Assembly (NCBI GenBank): GCA_963752695.1 | Contig: CAVVZB010000003.1 | Location: 124,001 to 188,000, forward strand | Length of the DNA: 64,000 nucleotides | Direction of reading: 5' to 3' | DNA from: Bog-113 sp963752695 | GTDB lineage: Bacteria; Acidobacteriota; Terriglobia; Bryobacterales; Bryobacteraceae | Shown here: one piece after another, positions 1 through 8,533 of the stretch | Layout of the letters: every line of letters starts with the position of its first letter | Position numbering within the stretch: the stretch's first letter is position 1 | Position numbers and translations under genes: made by a program | Notes under the pieces: generated by a model | Told to the model about the DNA's origin: nothing | Databases searched by the model: none | What the model saw: only the letters and a program-made list of their open reading frames with translations

Positions 1-1044
1 GGGAACTTCGATGACATCGCCGGAATGAGCAGCGGCAAGCGCGGTCGAGAGCGAATGCGGGTTTGCAGGATCGGCCAGGATATGCCGTGCACCCGCATGG
101 ACGGTAGGCGTGTCAGGCTCGGAGCGAGGAATGAATTTTTCCGATGAAATCAGCCCGGCAATTCCAAGCGCGGCGCCCGCGGCCAGCCATAGTATCCGGC
201 TAAGAGCTACGCGCCACGGGCCCTGGAATGTTTTCATGCGAGTGATGGAATGGCGCGCGCGAGCATCGGCGATGGCGCGCGCATCGGGACCTTTGAATTC
301 GGGCCCGGCAATGAAGATGACGGTGATGTTGTCCTTGCCACCGGCCTGATTAGCGGCATCGACCAGTTCCTGGGCAGTGTGGTGCGGATCGCCTGCATAG
401 CGTTCCACAATCGCATTCATCTGTGCGTTGGTCAGGACGTCGCTAAGGCCGTCGCTGCAAATCAGAAAGGCGGCATCGGGCCGGAATGGGACGGTCTTGA
501 TTTCAATGAATTCGTCATCGAAAGGCTCGTGGGGATGGGAGCCGACATCGCGGAAGACCTGATTGCGCCGCGGGTCCTGCATGGCTTCGGCTTCGGTAAG
601 GTCGCCACGATCCTCGCGCTCACCTACCGGAGAATGGTCAGAGGTCAGCTTGCGCAAGCTGCCGTTAAAGGCCAGGTACAACCGCGAGTCACCCACGTGG
701 CCTACGGTCAGGCGGTCATCGTAAGCAACGGCGCACGTGAGCACGCACGCCATCCCGGCCCACTCCTGGTGGGAATGCCCAAGCTGGAAGATTTCATTAT
801 TAGCGGAAGCAATGGCGTTGCGGATGCGATCCTCCACGCTGCCCGTGAGAGTCTCTATTTGCGCCGGGATCACGCTGGCGGCGGTCTCGGCGGCTTTCTC
901 GCCGGCGGCATGTCCGCCCATTCCGTCCACTACGAGGAAGATGCCCGCATGTTCGTCCACGAAGGCTCGGTCCTCGTTATTGCTCCTTAGCAGCCCCGCG
1001 TCCGTGGCCATGCCTGCATGACAGGCAACCGAGGTCTTTGTCAT
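1..1044 (-). CDS. PP2C-family Ser/Thr protein phosphatase, membrane-anchored, 3' end outside window
   Basis: Dephosphorylates phospho-Ser/Thr proteins, the usual partner of Hanks-type kinases. The metal-dependent phosphatase motifs are in order: NEDRA near residue 24, VVDGMGGHAAGE near 38, GHVGDSRLY, DHS, LICSDGLSD and GKDNITVIF. After the domain comes one membrane helix (about residues 282-300, RILWLAAGAALGIAGLI). Then follows an extracytoplasmic tail whose last visible part (SLSTALAAAHSGDVIEVP) resembles the first turn of a right-handed beta-helix. The frame is still open at base 1, so the gene is partial. The ATG at 1042-1044 has GAGG just upstream and overlaps the preceding small gene by ATGA. 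Its neighbours are an FHA protein and a tiny membrane protein, which points to a phospho-signalling operon. No kinase gene is in the window. Confidence 0.93.
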   Translation of the reverse strand, partial: MTKTSVACHAGMATDAGLLRSNNEDRAFVDEHAGIFLVVDGMGGHAAGEKAAETAASVIPAQIETLTGSVEDRIRNAIASANNEIFQLGHSHQEWAGMACVLTCAVAYDDRLTVGHVGDSRLYLAFNGSLRKLTSDHSPVGEREDRGDLTEAEAMQDPRRNQVFRDVGSHPHEPFDDEFIEIKTVPFRPDAAFLICSDGLSDVLTNAQMNAIVERYAGDPHHTAQELVDAANQAGGKDNITVIFIAGPEFKGPDARAIADARARHSITRMKTFQGPWRVALSRILWLAAGAALGIAGLISSEKFIPRSEPDTPTVHAGARHILADPANPHSLSTALAAAHSGDVIEVP

Positions 1045-1157
1045 CGCTTTCCGCCTCTGGGATTCCCGCTTCCCCATCCTGAAGCTAGCCACAAACCGAT
1101 CGCGGAGAATGCGAACCCAAGCACTAGCGGGATGTGAAACCCGTAATGGCCGATCAT
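1041..1157 (-). CDS. 38-residue single-span membrane protein between FHA and PP2C genes
   Basis: An ATG at 1155-1157 opens a 38-codon frame ending in TGA at 1041-1043. The start overlaps the FHA stop as ATGA and the stop overlaps the PP2C start as ATGA, so all three are probably translationally coupled. The product begins MIGHYGFHIP, has one hydrophobic helix (about residues 9-25, IPLVLGFAFSAIGLWLA) and ends in a short Gly/Arg/Lys-rich tail (GSGNPRGGKR). The positive tail suggests an N-out, C-in orientation. I know no family for it. A role as a membrane partner of the phosphatase is inference from the coupling alone. Confidence 0.6.
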   Translation of the reverse strand: MIGHYGFHIPLVLGFAFSAIGLWLASGWGSGNPRGGKR

Positions 1158-1960
1158 TTTCGCAGCCGGAAGGAGAGTTTCAGAACTTCAGCCAGGTTGA
1201 GTTCGGCGGTATCGGGCAGCGGTTCCTCTTCGCCGCGCTTCAGGCGCTTCCCATTGAGCCAAGTTCCGTTGGTGCTCTTATCGCGAACGGTGAAGACGCC
1301 CGAAGCCGGGTCACGCCGCACGTTCAGATGCTCGCGAGAGACGTCATCGGGAGCATAAAGCGCAAGATCCATCAGTTGCCCCTCGCCGCCTCTGCCGATC
1401 GACAGTTCGTTCTGGGTGACCAGGTAGAGCTGCGGCCCGGAATCATCCTCGTAGTGGATTTCGGCAAAGACGCGGTCGGCGGACTTCCGGGTGTCGGCGT
1501 GGATCGTTTGGGTGCGTTGGGAAGTGACGGAAGGTTCGCGATCGATCAGTGTGGTCTTTGTGCCGCGAAAACCAGGCTCGGCCGATTCGTTAAGTTCGGA
1601 ATGGATTTCGATGTCGCCGACCGGCACTTCATTGTCGGCCAGGAAGTCGATGATCCAGTCGTTACAGGCAATCTTGAATTCCTTGTTCGTGCCGCGGAAT
1701 TTCATGCCGAGGACAGACTTGCGTCCATTCAACTCGGCCACGCGGGACCGTAGAGCCCGCCGCGCGTCGTCCGCAATGAGCGGGAAAACACCATTTAGGC
1801 GCGCGTGATCGTCGGGATGCAAATACACGCTGAACACGCAGGGCAGCAATACACTGTAGGCCAGCTCAAAGCGTCCGAGGTCCATGTTTCGGATGAGCTC
1901 ACCTACTACGGTTTGCCCACTTAGATTGCGATCGCGAGCGTTCTGGCCGTTTTGCGCCAC
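1154..1960 (-). CDS. FHA-domain protein with FhaA-like N-terminal domain
   Basis: A phosphothreonine-binding signalling protein. The N-terminal half (about residues 15-130, including YLHPDDHARL) resembles the DUF3662 domain of actinobacterial FhaA. A charged linker follows, then a C-terminal FHA domain from about residue 180. The FHA signature is complete: GRGGEGQ, SREHLNVRR and STNGTWLNGKRL. The start is GTG at 1958-1960, preceded by AGGGGA at good spacing; no ATG is better placed. The gene is the first of an operon with the small membrane protein and the PP2C phosphatase. FhaA-type proteins elsewhere link Ser/Thr kinases to cell-wall synthesis. The nearby dcw cluster fits that, but a functional link is inference. 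Confidence 0.88.
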   Translation of the reverse strand: MAQNGQNARDRNLSGQTVVGELIRNMDLGRFELAYSVLLPCVFSVYLHPDDHARLNGVFPLIADDARRALRSRVAELNGRKSVLGMKFRGTNKEFKIACNDWIIDFLADNEVPVGDIEIHSELNESAEPGFRGTKTTLIDREPSVTSQRTQTIHADTRKSADRVFAEIHYEDDSGPQLYLVTQNELSIGRGGEGQLMDLALYAPDDVSREHLNVRRDPASGVFTVRDKSTNGTWLNGKRLKRGEEEPLPDTAELNLAEVLKLSFRLRK

Positions 1961-2050
1961 GTGGTCCCCTACAGTTCTACGTTACTCACTATAACGGGAG
2001 TTCGGAAAATGTTGTGGCTGGGGGTTAAAGTCTCTTCACTTTGAGGCGGG

Positions 2051-2093
2051 AAGAAAGGCAGCGCGCGGTGGTAGTGGACACCGTAGCGCTGCC
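2051..2093 (-). terminator. Rho-independent terminator behind the small secreted protein gene
   Basis: Read on the minus strand, an 8-bp perfect stem GGCAGCGC/GCGCTGCC (arms 2086-2093 and 2057-2064) encloses a further CGGTG/CACCG pairing. It is followed by CTTTCTTCC. It lies 13 bases past the stop of the gene at 2106. Confidence 0.6.
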
Positions 2094-2105
2094 GCAATGC
2101 TGGTT

Positions 2106-2465
2106 TTACCGCACGTTAGAAACGGGCATTACTTCCGACGCGTCGCCACCAAGACGGAGCTGCTCCAGGATGGCAATTCCGCCGCTTTTGTGAAAGGCGA
2201 CCGAAGGTTCTTCGTTGACCGAGACCGCCTGGCCCGGGTGCGTGATCAACAGCACGCTGCCTGTTGACCCGGAGATGCGAACAAGACCGGATTGGTTCTC
2301 GCGAACGAAGCTGTAATTTCCGGCGGGGAGAGTTACCGTGCCCGCACGGAAGGCAAATGGAACATTCACGCGAAGCAATCCGAATTCGATGGCTTTGGCG
2401 GGAATTGCGGAGACTGCCAGCGCGACGGCGGACAGCATAAACATAGAAAGGTTTCGTTTGGTCAT
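2106..2465 (-). CDS. Small secreted protein, acidobacterial 'VNVPFAF' type
   Basis: A 119-residue protein with a clear Sec signal peptide (residues 1-25, ending AIPAKA). The mature part starts IEFGLLRVNVPFAFRAGTVT and continues LPAGNYSFVREN; it is all-beta in character. This pattern of a short secreted protein with 'V.VPF.F..G...LPAG.Y' is one I associate with many paralogs in Acidobacteria; function is unknown. The ATG has AGGAGAACT directly upstream. It stands alone between the dcw terminator and its own terminator, so it is probably a single-gene unit. Confidence 0.8.
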   Translation of the reverse strand: MTKRNLSMFMLSAVALAVSAIPAKAIEFGLLRVNVPFAFRAGTVTLPAGNYSFVRENQSGLVRISGSTGSVLLITHPGQAVSVNEEPSVAFHKSGGIAILEQLRLGGDASEVMPVSNVR

Positions 2466-2689
2466 AGTTCTCCTATTGATTTCAAGACTGAAGTTTGCTC
2501 ACAGCGCGGGATTGCACTGTGATGAATCACTTTCCACTTGGAATGTGAGGACCTCTCCTAAGAGAGGGAACTACGGCGGGTCTACCGGGACTAGATCGCG
2601 ACTTCGGCTACATCTGCGATCAACAGCCTTAGGTTAACAAGTAAGTGGACTCCGCGCCAATTCGAAGTTTTGATTGGTTGGATGGCAAC
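2466..2689. other. Intergenic region upstream of the secreted protein gene
   Basis: I see no coding frame that looks real. It contains the ribosome binding site of the downstream minus-strand gene (AGGAG, about 2470-2474) and a short inverted repeat CCTCTC-ctaa-GAGAGG at about 2552-2567. The repeat could be a weak hairpin in the leader or a protein site. No confident promoter hexamers were found. Confidence 0.4.
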
Positions 2690-2741
2690 AAAAATCCCGA
2701 AGGTGGTGGACTCCGGAGTGATTCCGGACCGCCTTCGGGAT
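2690..2741 (-). terminator. Strong intrinsic terminator of the dcw operon
   Basis: On the minus strand two 14-bp arms (2728-2741 and 2694-2707, ATCCCGAAGG core) pair with a single G-T wobble. They enclose a second small palindrome (ACTCCGGAGT) and are followed by a run of five T. It lies about 40 bases past the ftsZ stop, so it should end the long mraZ-ftsZ transcript. Confidence 0.85.
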
Positions 2742-2782
2742 AGTTCTAAGAGTTGGTCGCTGGCTGTAACCAGCTAGTAACG

Positions 2783-3973
2783 TTAACTGACTAACTTGCG
2801 GTTACGCAAGTAAGCGGGAGCTTCCAAATCACTCGGGTCAAAGTTATCGAGCGGGGCTTCATCATCGTCGGCCGACTTGAGCACTTCCACCGGTTCGGGC
2901 GAGGGCTCTTCGCGGCGCGGTTCGAAGATGGTGTCCTCGCGCGGACGGAAGAACTGGCGTTCCATTTCAGGCCGCAACTCTTCGGCACGGAAACCGGTTG
3001 CGATTACCGTTACCTTGACCGCGTCGCCCATGCCATCGTTTGCGATAACGCCGAAGTTAATTTGCACATCGTCGCATTGCGCTGCTTCGCGAATGATGGA
3101 GCATGCTTCGTTAACTTCGTGCAGACCGAGTCCGGAGGAACCGGTAAGGTTGATGAGAACGCGGCGGGAGCCGGCAATGCGCGTGTCTTCCAATAACGGG
3201 CTGTTGATCGCCATGCGAGCGGCTTCGACCGCCGCGTTTTCGCCTGATGCAGTGGCGGTGCCCATCATGGCGTGACCCATGCCCAACATGGTGGCGCGAA
3301 TGTCGGAGAAATCGAGGTTGATAATTCCGGGCGTGAGTATGATGTCGCTGATTCCTTGCACGGCTTGACGGAGGACGTCGTCGGCGACCTTGAAAGCGTC
3401 TAGGAAGCTGGTGCCACGTGGCACGATCGAGAGCAGACGATCGTTGGGAATGGTGATCAGGGTGTCCACCGATCCGGCCAACTCGAGCAAGCTGCGTTCG
3501 GCTTGCTTCATGCGCTTGGCGCCTTCGAAGGCAAAAGGCTTGGTGACAACGGCAACGGTAAGCGCGTCCAGTTCCTTGGCGAGCGAAGCAACGACCGGAG
3601 CTGCTCCCGCGCCGGTACCACCACCTAGCCCGGCAGTGACAAAGACCATATCCGCACCTTGCAGAATTTCGAGGATCCGCTCCGTATCTTCGAGCGCTGC
3701 CTGGCGGCCGATATTTGGATCAGCGCCGGCACCCAACCCTTGGGTGACCTTGGTGCCGATCTGCGTCTTGTGAGGCACCGGAGAAGACTCCAGGGCCTGC
3801 GCGTCCGTGTTGAGGACGTAAAATTCAGGGCCCTCCAGACCGTCGCGCATCATGCGCGCCACGGCATTGGAGCCGCCGCCACCCACGCCGATGACCTTGA
3901 TGCGGGCGCCTTTGCGTACTTCTTCGTGAATCTCAAATTTCAGTGAATCGAGGTCGGTAGATTTGATCGACAT
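2783..3973 (-). CDS. ftsZ: Cell division GTPase FtsZ
   Basis: The bacterial tubulin homologue that polymerises with GTP into the Z-ring at midcell. The 396-residue protein shows KVIGVGGGGSNAV at the nucleotide-binding start, the tubulin signature GGGTGAGAAP near residue 110, and NLDFSDI with GMGHAMMG in the T7 synergy loop region. A charged linker follows, and the C-terminal peptide DLEAPAYLRNRKLVS is the docking site for FtsA and other partners. The ATG is preceded by AAGGA. It is the last gene of the dcw operon, 22 bases behind ftsA and just before a strong terminator. Confidence 0.98.
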   Translation of the reverse strand: MSIKSTDLDSLKFEIHEEVRKGARIKVIGVGGGGSNAVARMMRDGLEGPEFYVLNTDAQALESSPVPHKTQIGTKVTQGLGAGADPNIGRQAALEDTERILEILQGADMVFVTAGLGGGTGAGAAPVVASLAKELDALTVAVVTKPFAFEGAKRMKQAERSLLELAGSVDTLITIPNDRLLSIVPRGTSFLDAFKVADDVLRQAVQGISDIILTPGIINLDFSDIRATMLGMGHAMMGTATASGENAAVEAARMAINSPLLEDTRIAGSRRVLINLTGSSGLGLHEVNEACSIIREAAQCDDVQINFGVIANDGMGDAVKVTVIATGFRAEELRPEMERQFFRPREDTIFEPRREEPSPEPVEVLKSADDDEAPLDNFDPSDLEAPAYLRNRKLVS

Positions 3974-3995
3974 GGGTTCCTTTTTCTAAGTGGGT

Positions 3996-5207
3996 TTAAC
4001 GGAGGATGCGTCCAAGCAGTCCGATCGACTGCCTTTCCAGATCGACAAGGCTATGCAGCCGCGCGGAATACATGGCAAGTCCCGCGGCTACAGTCCAGTC
4101 GGGTGTATCGAGATCTTCCGGCCAATCCATGAGGCCGAGTGGCAGGCCCAGACGGACGGGGCAATTGAGTACGCGCTCGGCGACATCGCACATACCTTGC
4201 AGCAGCGAGCCGCCGCCGGTGAGCACGACGCCGCTGGTCAGCACGCGCTCCATGCCCACGCGCGCCAGTTCCACCTTGACGAGGCGGAATAATTCCTCGG
4301 CACGCGCTTCCAAAATTTCATTGACGATCTTGCGGGACGCCTCGCGGGGTTCACGGCCGCTGGGCGCTGGCATCTCGATAAATGAGTTCTCCGCGGTGAA
4401 GTTGGAAACAGCGCTGCCGAACTGTTCTTTGACCAGCTCCGCGTCGCCATAGCTGACGCGCAGGAAGTGCGCGATGTCGCGCGTGAAGTGATCTCCAGCA
4501 ACCGGGATGGTGGCCGCTAGTTGCGTCGCGTCTCCGTAGTAAACGATCAACTGCGTGGATTGGGAGCCGATGTCGACCAGCGCCAGCCCTTCGCGGCGTT
4601 CCTCCGGCAGCACCGATGCGTAACATGCCGCTACAGCTTCGAAGATACTCTCATCAACGGTGAGGTGCGCGTGGTTCACCGAATCGACGATGGTGTTATG
4701 TTCCATCGTGGAGATCGTGATCAAGTGAGCATTCACTTCCAGACTGCTCGCGACCATCTTGCGGGGGTCTCGAAAGCCAGGCCGGTCATCCAACGCGAAC
4801 TCCTGCGGGCACAGCTGCAGAATCATGCGATCGTCCTGAAGTTGTACACGCGCGGCCCGCTCAAAAGCGCGATTCACGTCGCGCTGCTCAATTTCACGCG
4901 GACGCCCAGTTTCGGTGCGGCTGCGAGTATTGGCACCGCGTACCGTCAACCCGCCGCAGCCCACGACGACGCTTTCCAGTTGGACGCCAGCTTCGGCCTC
5001 CGCCATTTGGACCGCCTTCAACGCGGCATTTGACACGGCTTGCCGCTCCACCACCCGGCTCCGCGTCCATCCGCTGGAAGGCACCGCACCCGCGCCAGCA
5101 AAATGCAGACGTGCGCCATCCAAACGCGCGATCACGCAACGCGTAGCGGTACTGCCGAGGTCGAGACCCGCGGTGTAAATCGATTTGTTCTGATTGATGG
5201 TCTTCAT
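3996..5207 (-). CDS. ftsA: Cell division protein FtsA, actin-like membrane anchor of FtsZ
   Basis: An ATPase of the actin/Hsp70 fold that tethers FtsZ filaments to the membrane. Visible are AGLDLGSTATRCVIA (phosphate 1, residues 13-27), the SHS2-type 1C insertion, ALVDIGSQSTQLIV (phosphate 2) and VVLTGGGSLLQGM (adenosine motif). The last ten residues, SIGLLGRILR, form the expected amphipathic membrane-targeting helix. At 403 residues its length is normal. The ATG follows GAGGCGGCGG. It sits between ftsQ and ftsZ in the standard order. Confidence 0.96.
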   Translation of the reverse strand: MKTINQNKSIYTAGLDLGSTATRCVIARLDGARLHFAGAGAVPSSGWTRSRVVERQAVSNAALKAVQMAEAEAGVQLESVVVGCGGLTVRGANTRSRTETGRPREIEQRDVNRAFERAARVQLQDDRMILQLCPQEFALDDRPGFRDPRKMVASSLEVNAHLITISTMEHNTIVDSVNHAHLTVDESIFEAVAACYASVLPEERREGLALVDIGSQSTQLIVYYGDATQLAATIPVAGDHFTRDIAHFLRVSYGDAELVKEQFGSAVSNFTAENSFIEMPAPSGREPREASRKIVNEILEARAEELFRLVKVELARVGMERVLTSGVVLTGGGSLLQGMCDVAERVLNCPVRLGLPLGLMDWPEDLDTPDWTVAAGLAMYSARLHSLVDLERQSIGLLGRILR

Positions 5208-5242
5208 TATCCGCCGCCTCGTCCTAATCCGTGTCCCATTTT

Positions 5243-6022
5243 CTACTTCGCCGTAATTCGATCGTCGATTCTCAAATCAAAAATGCTGGCCTTCGGAGAA
5301 CCCGCGTGGATATCCGCCGCGTGTTCCGTGAAGTTGCGGTAGCGTTGCGCAAAGTTACTATCGCCCATCCAAAGTTCCACGGCCTTACCCTGAATCTCGG
5401 TGGTGACTCGCATGTCGTCGGGGGCGGAAGCATTTACTTCGGAGATTTCTTTCGCCGCCGCGGGACCAAGGTCATCAAGCAAACGGAGCGCTGCTTGCAC
5501 GCGCAACTTCCGCTCGCTCTCACTCTGGTCGATCCACACACCGCTAAGTACGGGAAATTCGAAGTTGGCGCGCGGGGGAGTGGAGAGCAGTACGCCTTCC
5601 GCATCCACAAGCAAGAACGCTTGCCGGGGAACATTGACGAAGGCGACCGGTTGGCGTTCGCGCACCTTTACGAAGATGCGGTTCGGCCACACGCGAGAGA
5701 CACTCGCGTCCTCGATCCAATCGATGGCAAGCAGCCGCCGGCGGCGCTCCGCGATATTGATTTCATAGATGCTGCGGCCGTAATCCTGCTGAAATACCTG
5801 CTGAACGACTGCGGGCGACGAGTATTTTGCGCCGGTGACGGTGATTCCTTCGTTGCGTGAAGCGGCTTGTGGATGCCGCAAGAAGAAGCGCGGGTCGGTA
5901 GCAAGAAAACCGCGCATGGTCTTCATGCCCCATGCAGAAGAGGCGAAAGCGATCAGACAGACCGCCCCCGTAATCCACAAGCGGTAGCGATGGTTGGGCT
6001 TTTTCTCCGGAACCTTAGGCAT
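5243..6022 (-). CDS. ftsQ: Cell division protein FtsQ (DivIB), POTRA domain
   Basis: A bitopic divisome protein that bridges early and late division proteins. It has a short basic cytoplasmic N-terminus (KVPEKKPNHRYR), one membrane span (about residues 15-33), a POTRA domain starting near ITVTGAKYSSPAVVQQVF, and the FtsQ beta domain with WIEDASVSRVWPNRIFVKVRERQPVAF. The start overlaps the end of murC by 8 bases. In many bacteria murB and ddl lie between murC and ftsQ; here they do not. Confidence 0.93.
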   Translation of the reverse strand: MPKVPEKKPNHRYRLWITGAVCLIAFASSAWGMKTMRGFLATDPRFFLRHPQAASRNEGITVTGAKYSSPAVVQQVFQQDYGRSIYEINIAERRRRLLAIDWIEDASVSRVWPNRIFVKVRERQPVAFVNVPRQAFLLVDAEGVLLSTPPRANFEFPVLSGVWIDQSESERKLRVQAALRLLDDLGPAAAKEISEVNASAPDDMRVTTEIQGKAVELWMGDSNFAQRYRNFTEHAADIHAGSPKASIFDLRIDDRITAK

Positions 6023-7403
6023 GCGCCGGCGCCTCCCGAAGTTCCTGCAGAATCATTGGCCCGGCGGAAGACACGCTGCCCGCGCCGAGCGTAATGATCA
6101 TATCGCCAGTTTCCACGCCGGAAGCAACCGCTTGGGCTCCCGCTTGTAGCGACGGTGTGTACTCGGCGGCTTTGTGCCCGAACTGACGCATTCGCTCCAC
6201 AAGCGCTTCGGCGGTGACGCCTTCAATGGGCTCTTCACTGGCAGCATAAATATCGAGCACGAAAACGCGATCCGCTTGCATGAAAGCCCGGCCAAACTCG
6301 TCCATCAGGAAATGTGTGCGGCTGAACCGGTGCGGCTGGAACAGGACATGAACGCGGCGCGATCCGCAGCTCCGGGCAGCAGCCAGGGTCGCCCGAATTT
6401 CAGTGGGGTGGTGGCCATAGTCATCCACCACGCTGACGCCGTTTACCTTGCCTTTTACCTGAAAACGGCGATCGACACCGGCGAAGAGAGCCAGGCCCTC
6501 CTGAATCTGATCGATGGGGACGTGCATTTCGAGAGCTATGGCGATGGCCGCCGTTGCGTTTAGGACGTTGTGTTCCCCGGGCACATTGAGCTGGAACTCG
6601 CCCAATTCCTCGCCCTGCATACGGATTTGGAAGCTAGAGTGAAAATCGCCGCACGACGAATCATGGATGACCATATCGGCTTGAGCGCTGCGGCCGTAAG
6701 TGACCGTGCGGCGGCGGACGTCCGGCAGTACGCTCTGTACATTTTCATCGTCGATGCAGACGATGGCCGCCCCATAGAACGGCACCTTGTTGATGAACTC
6801 GGTGAAGGCGGCGCGGATCACGTCGAGCGATGCGTAGTGGTCCAGATGCTCGCGGTCGATATTGGTGACTACGGCGAGAATGGGCGCAAGCTTCAGGAAT
6901 GAGCCATCGCTCTCGTCGGATTCCACCAGGAGGAAATCGCTATGACCGACGCGCGCGTTGGAGCCGCCCATGGTGGAAACCTTACCGCCCACGACCACGG
7001 TCGGATCTTTACCAGCGTGATTCAGAATTGTGGCGATCATCGACGTTGTCGTGGTCTTCCCGTGGCTTCCGGCGACGGCGATTCCGTACTTCAAGCGCAT
7101 GAGCTCGGCAAGCAGCTCGCCACGTGGAATCACGGGGATCTGTAACCGGCGCGCCTCCACGACTTCCGGGTTGGTGTCCTCAACGGCGGAACTGATCACG
7201 AGTGCTTTGGCGCCGGTAATGTTGGAGGCTTCATGTCCTTCGTAAATGGTGGCCCCCAAGCTCGCCAGGCGCTCGGTAGTGGGTGAGAGTTTGAGGTCGG
7301 AACCGCTGATTGTATAGCCGAGGTTGAGCAGCACTTCGGCGATCCCGCTCATGCCGATTCCTCCGATCCCGGCGAAATGTAAGTGCTGCTTAGAAAAAAA
7401 CAT
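6015..7403 (-). CDS. murC: UDP-N-acetylmuramate--L-alanine ligase MurC
   Basis: Adds L-alanine to UDP-MurNAc in the cytoplasmic phase of peptidoglycan synthesis. The N-terminal Rossmann-like domain starts HFAGIGGIGMSGIAEVL, the ATP-binding loop is GSHGKTTTTSM near residue 110, and ESDESDGSF, NIDREHLDHY and DDYGHHPTEI are all present. The length of 462 residues is typical. The ATG at 7401-7403 overlaps the murG stop by one base (TAATG), indicating coupled translation. Confidence 0.97.
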   Translation of the reverse strand: MFFSKQHLHFAGIGGIGMSGIAEVLLNLGYTISGSDLKLSPTTERLASLGATIYEGHEASNITGAKALVISSAVEDTNPEVVEARRLQIPVIPRGELLAELMRLKYGIAVAGSHGKTTTTSMIATILNHAGKDPTVVVGGKVSTMGGSNARVGHSDFLLVESDESDGSFLKLAPILAVVTNIDREHLDHYASLDVIRAAFTEFINKVPFYGAAIVCIDDENVQSVLPDVRRRTVTYGRSAQADMVIHDSSCGDFHSSFQIRMQGEELGEFQLNVPGEHNVLNATAAIAIALEMHVPIDQIQEGLALFAGVDRRFQVKGKVNGVSVVDDYGHHPTEIRATLAAARSCGSRRVHVLFQPHRFSRTHFLMDEFGRAFMQADRVFVLDIYAASEEPIEGVTAEALVERMRQFGHKAAEYTPSLQAGAQAVASGVETGDMIITLGAGSVSSAGPMILQELREAPAHA

Positions 7404-8533
7404 TAGCTTAGGTTATTGTTTCGGTCAATGACGGTTGTGTCAACGTGTTTTCGCGCAATCTCTTCAAGAATGTCCGCGGCGTGCTGGGCCGCACCGGGAT
7501 GAGCCAAGGATCGCGCGGCGGCGGCCATGGTTCGCATCTGGCCGGAGTCCCGGGCCAGATCGCAAACGGTTGTAAACATCTTTTCCCCGGTCCATTCCCC
7601 ATCGGTGTACAGCAGGGCGGCGCCGGCCTCACGAAAGCGCTCGGCGTTATGCCGCTGATGATCATCGCTGGCGAACGGGAACGGAATCAGGATACTTGGC
7701 TTACCAGCGGCTGCCACTTCAGAGACCGCGCCTGCGCCGGACCGGCAGATGACAAGGTGGGCGCGGCTAAAAGCGCCGGGCATGTCGTCGATGAACTCAG
7801 AAAGCTCGCCCATGATGCCGGCGGACTCGAACTCCGGCTTGATTTTCTGGTAATGGGCCGAGCCCGCTTGATGAATGAAGTAGAAACCGGCGCCGCCATC
7901 GGGCAGGGCGCGGAATAAGGGCCAAGCAGCACGCGCGGCGTCGTTTAATGTGCGCGAGCCTTGGCTACCTCCGGTAATGAGCACCGTGAAGGGCTTCGCT
8001 TGCGGTGGCGGTGACAAGCGATAGAACTCTTCACGGACCGGCAGACCTGTCACCTCCGTGCGGCCCGAAGGGAAGTATCGGCTGGTTTGGGGGAAATTGA
8101 TCAGAGCTCGTTGCACGAAGCGGCCCACCCAACGGTTCGTCAAGCCAGGCACCGCGTTCGGTTCCATAGCTACAATCGGAATCCCGCGGACGAGGGCGGC
8201 CAGCACCGGCGGACCGGCGACATAACCGCCCAGGCTGAACACGGCATTGGGGCGACGGCTTCCTAGTTTCGAGATCTGCCGTGCGGTTTCGGTTATCAGG
8301 CTGACAACGGCGGCGAGTTTCCGGCGCACACTCACGCCCTGGATGCCTCCGATGCGGATGAATTCCAATGGGAATCCAGCCGGCGGAACCAGACGCGCCT
8401 CGGCCCCGCGTTCGGTCCCAACGAAGTAGGCTTCGTGACCACGCGCGCGCAATTCGTTCGCTACCGCGAGAAGGGGAATCACATGTCCGCCAGTGCCACC
8501 GCCAGCCATTAGAAAAACTTTCTTATCCTGCAT
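7403..8533 (-). CDS. murG: UDP-GlcNAc:lipid I N-acetylglucosaminyltransferase MurG
   Basis: Transfers GlcNAc to lipid I at the inner face of the membrane, forming lipid II. The GT28 motifs are visible: MAGGGTGGHVIPLLAVA at residues 9-25, a glycine-rich GGSQGSRTLN loop near 190, and HLVICRSGAGAVSEVAAAGKPSILIPFP in the UDP-GlcNAc site. Length (376) is normal. It overlaps ftsW by 11 bases and touches murC by one. Confidence 0.96.
   Translation of the reverse strand: MQDKKVFLMAGGGTGGHVIPLLAVANELRARGHEAYFVGTERGAEARLVPPAGFPLEFIRIGGIQGVSVRRKLAAVVSLITETARQISKLGSRRPNAVFSLGGYVAGPPVLAALVRGIPIVAMEPNAVPGLTNRWVGRFVQRALINFPQTSRYFPSGRTEVTGLPVREEFYRLSPPPQAKPFTVLITGGSQGSRTLNDAARAAWPLFRALPDGGAGFYFIHQAGSAHYQKIKPEFESAGIMGELSEFIDDMPGAFSRAHLVICRSGAGAVSEVAAAGKPSILIPFPFASDDHQRHNAERFREAGAALLYTDGEWTGEKMFTTVCDLARDSGQMRTMAAAARSLAHPGAAQHAADILEEIARKHVDTTVIDRNNNLS

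Noticed and set aside
250..990. Plus-strand frame of 246 codons near the left edge
   Set aside because: It is the complement of the PP2C phosphatase, whose motifs are all visible on the minus strand.
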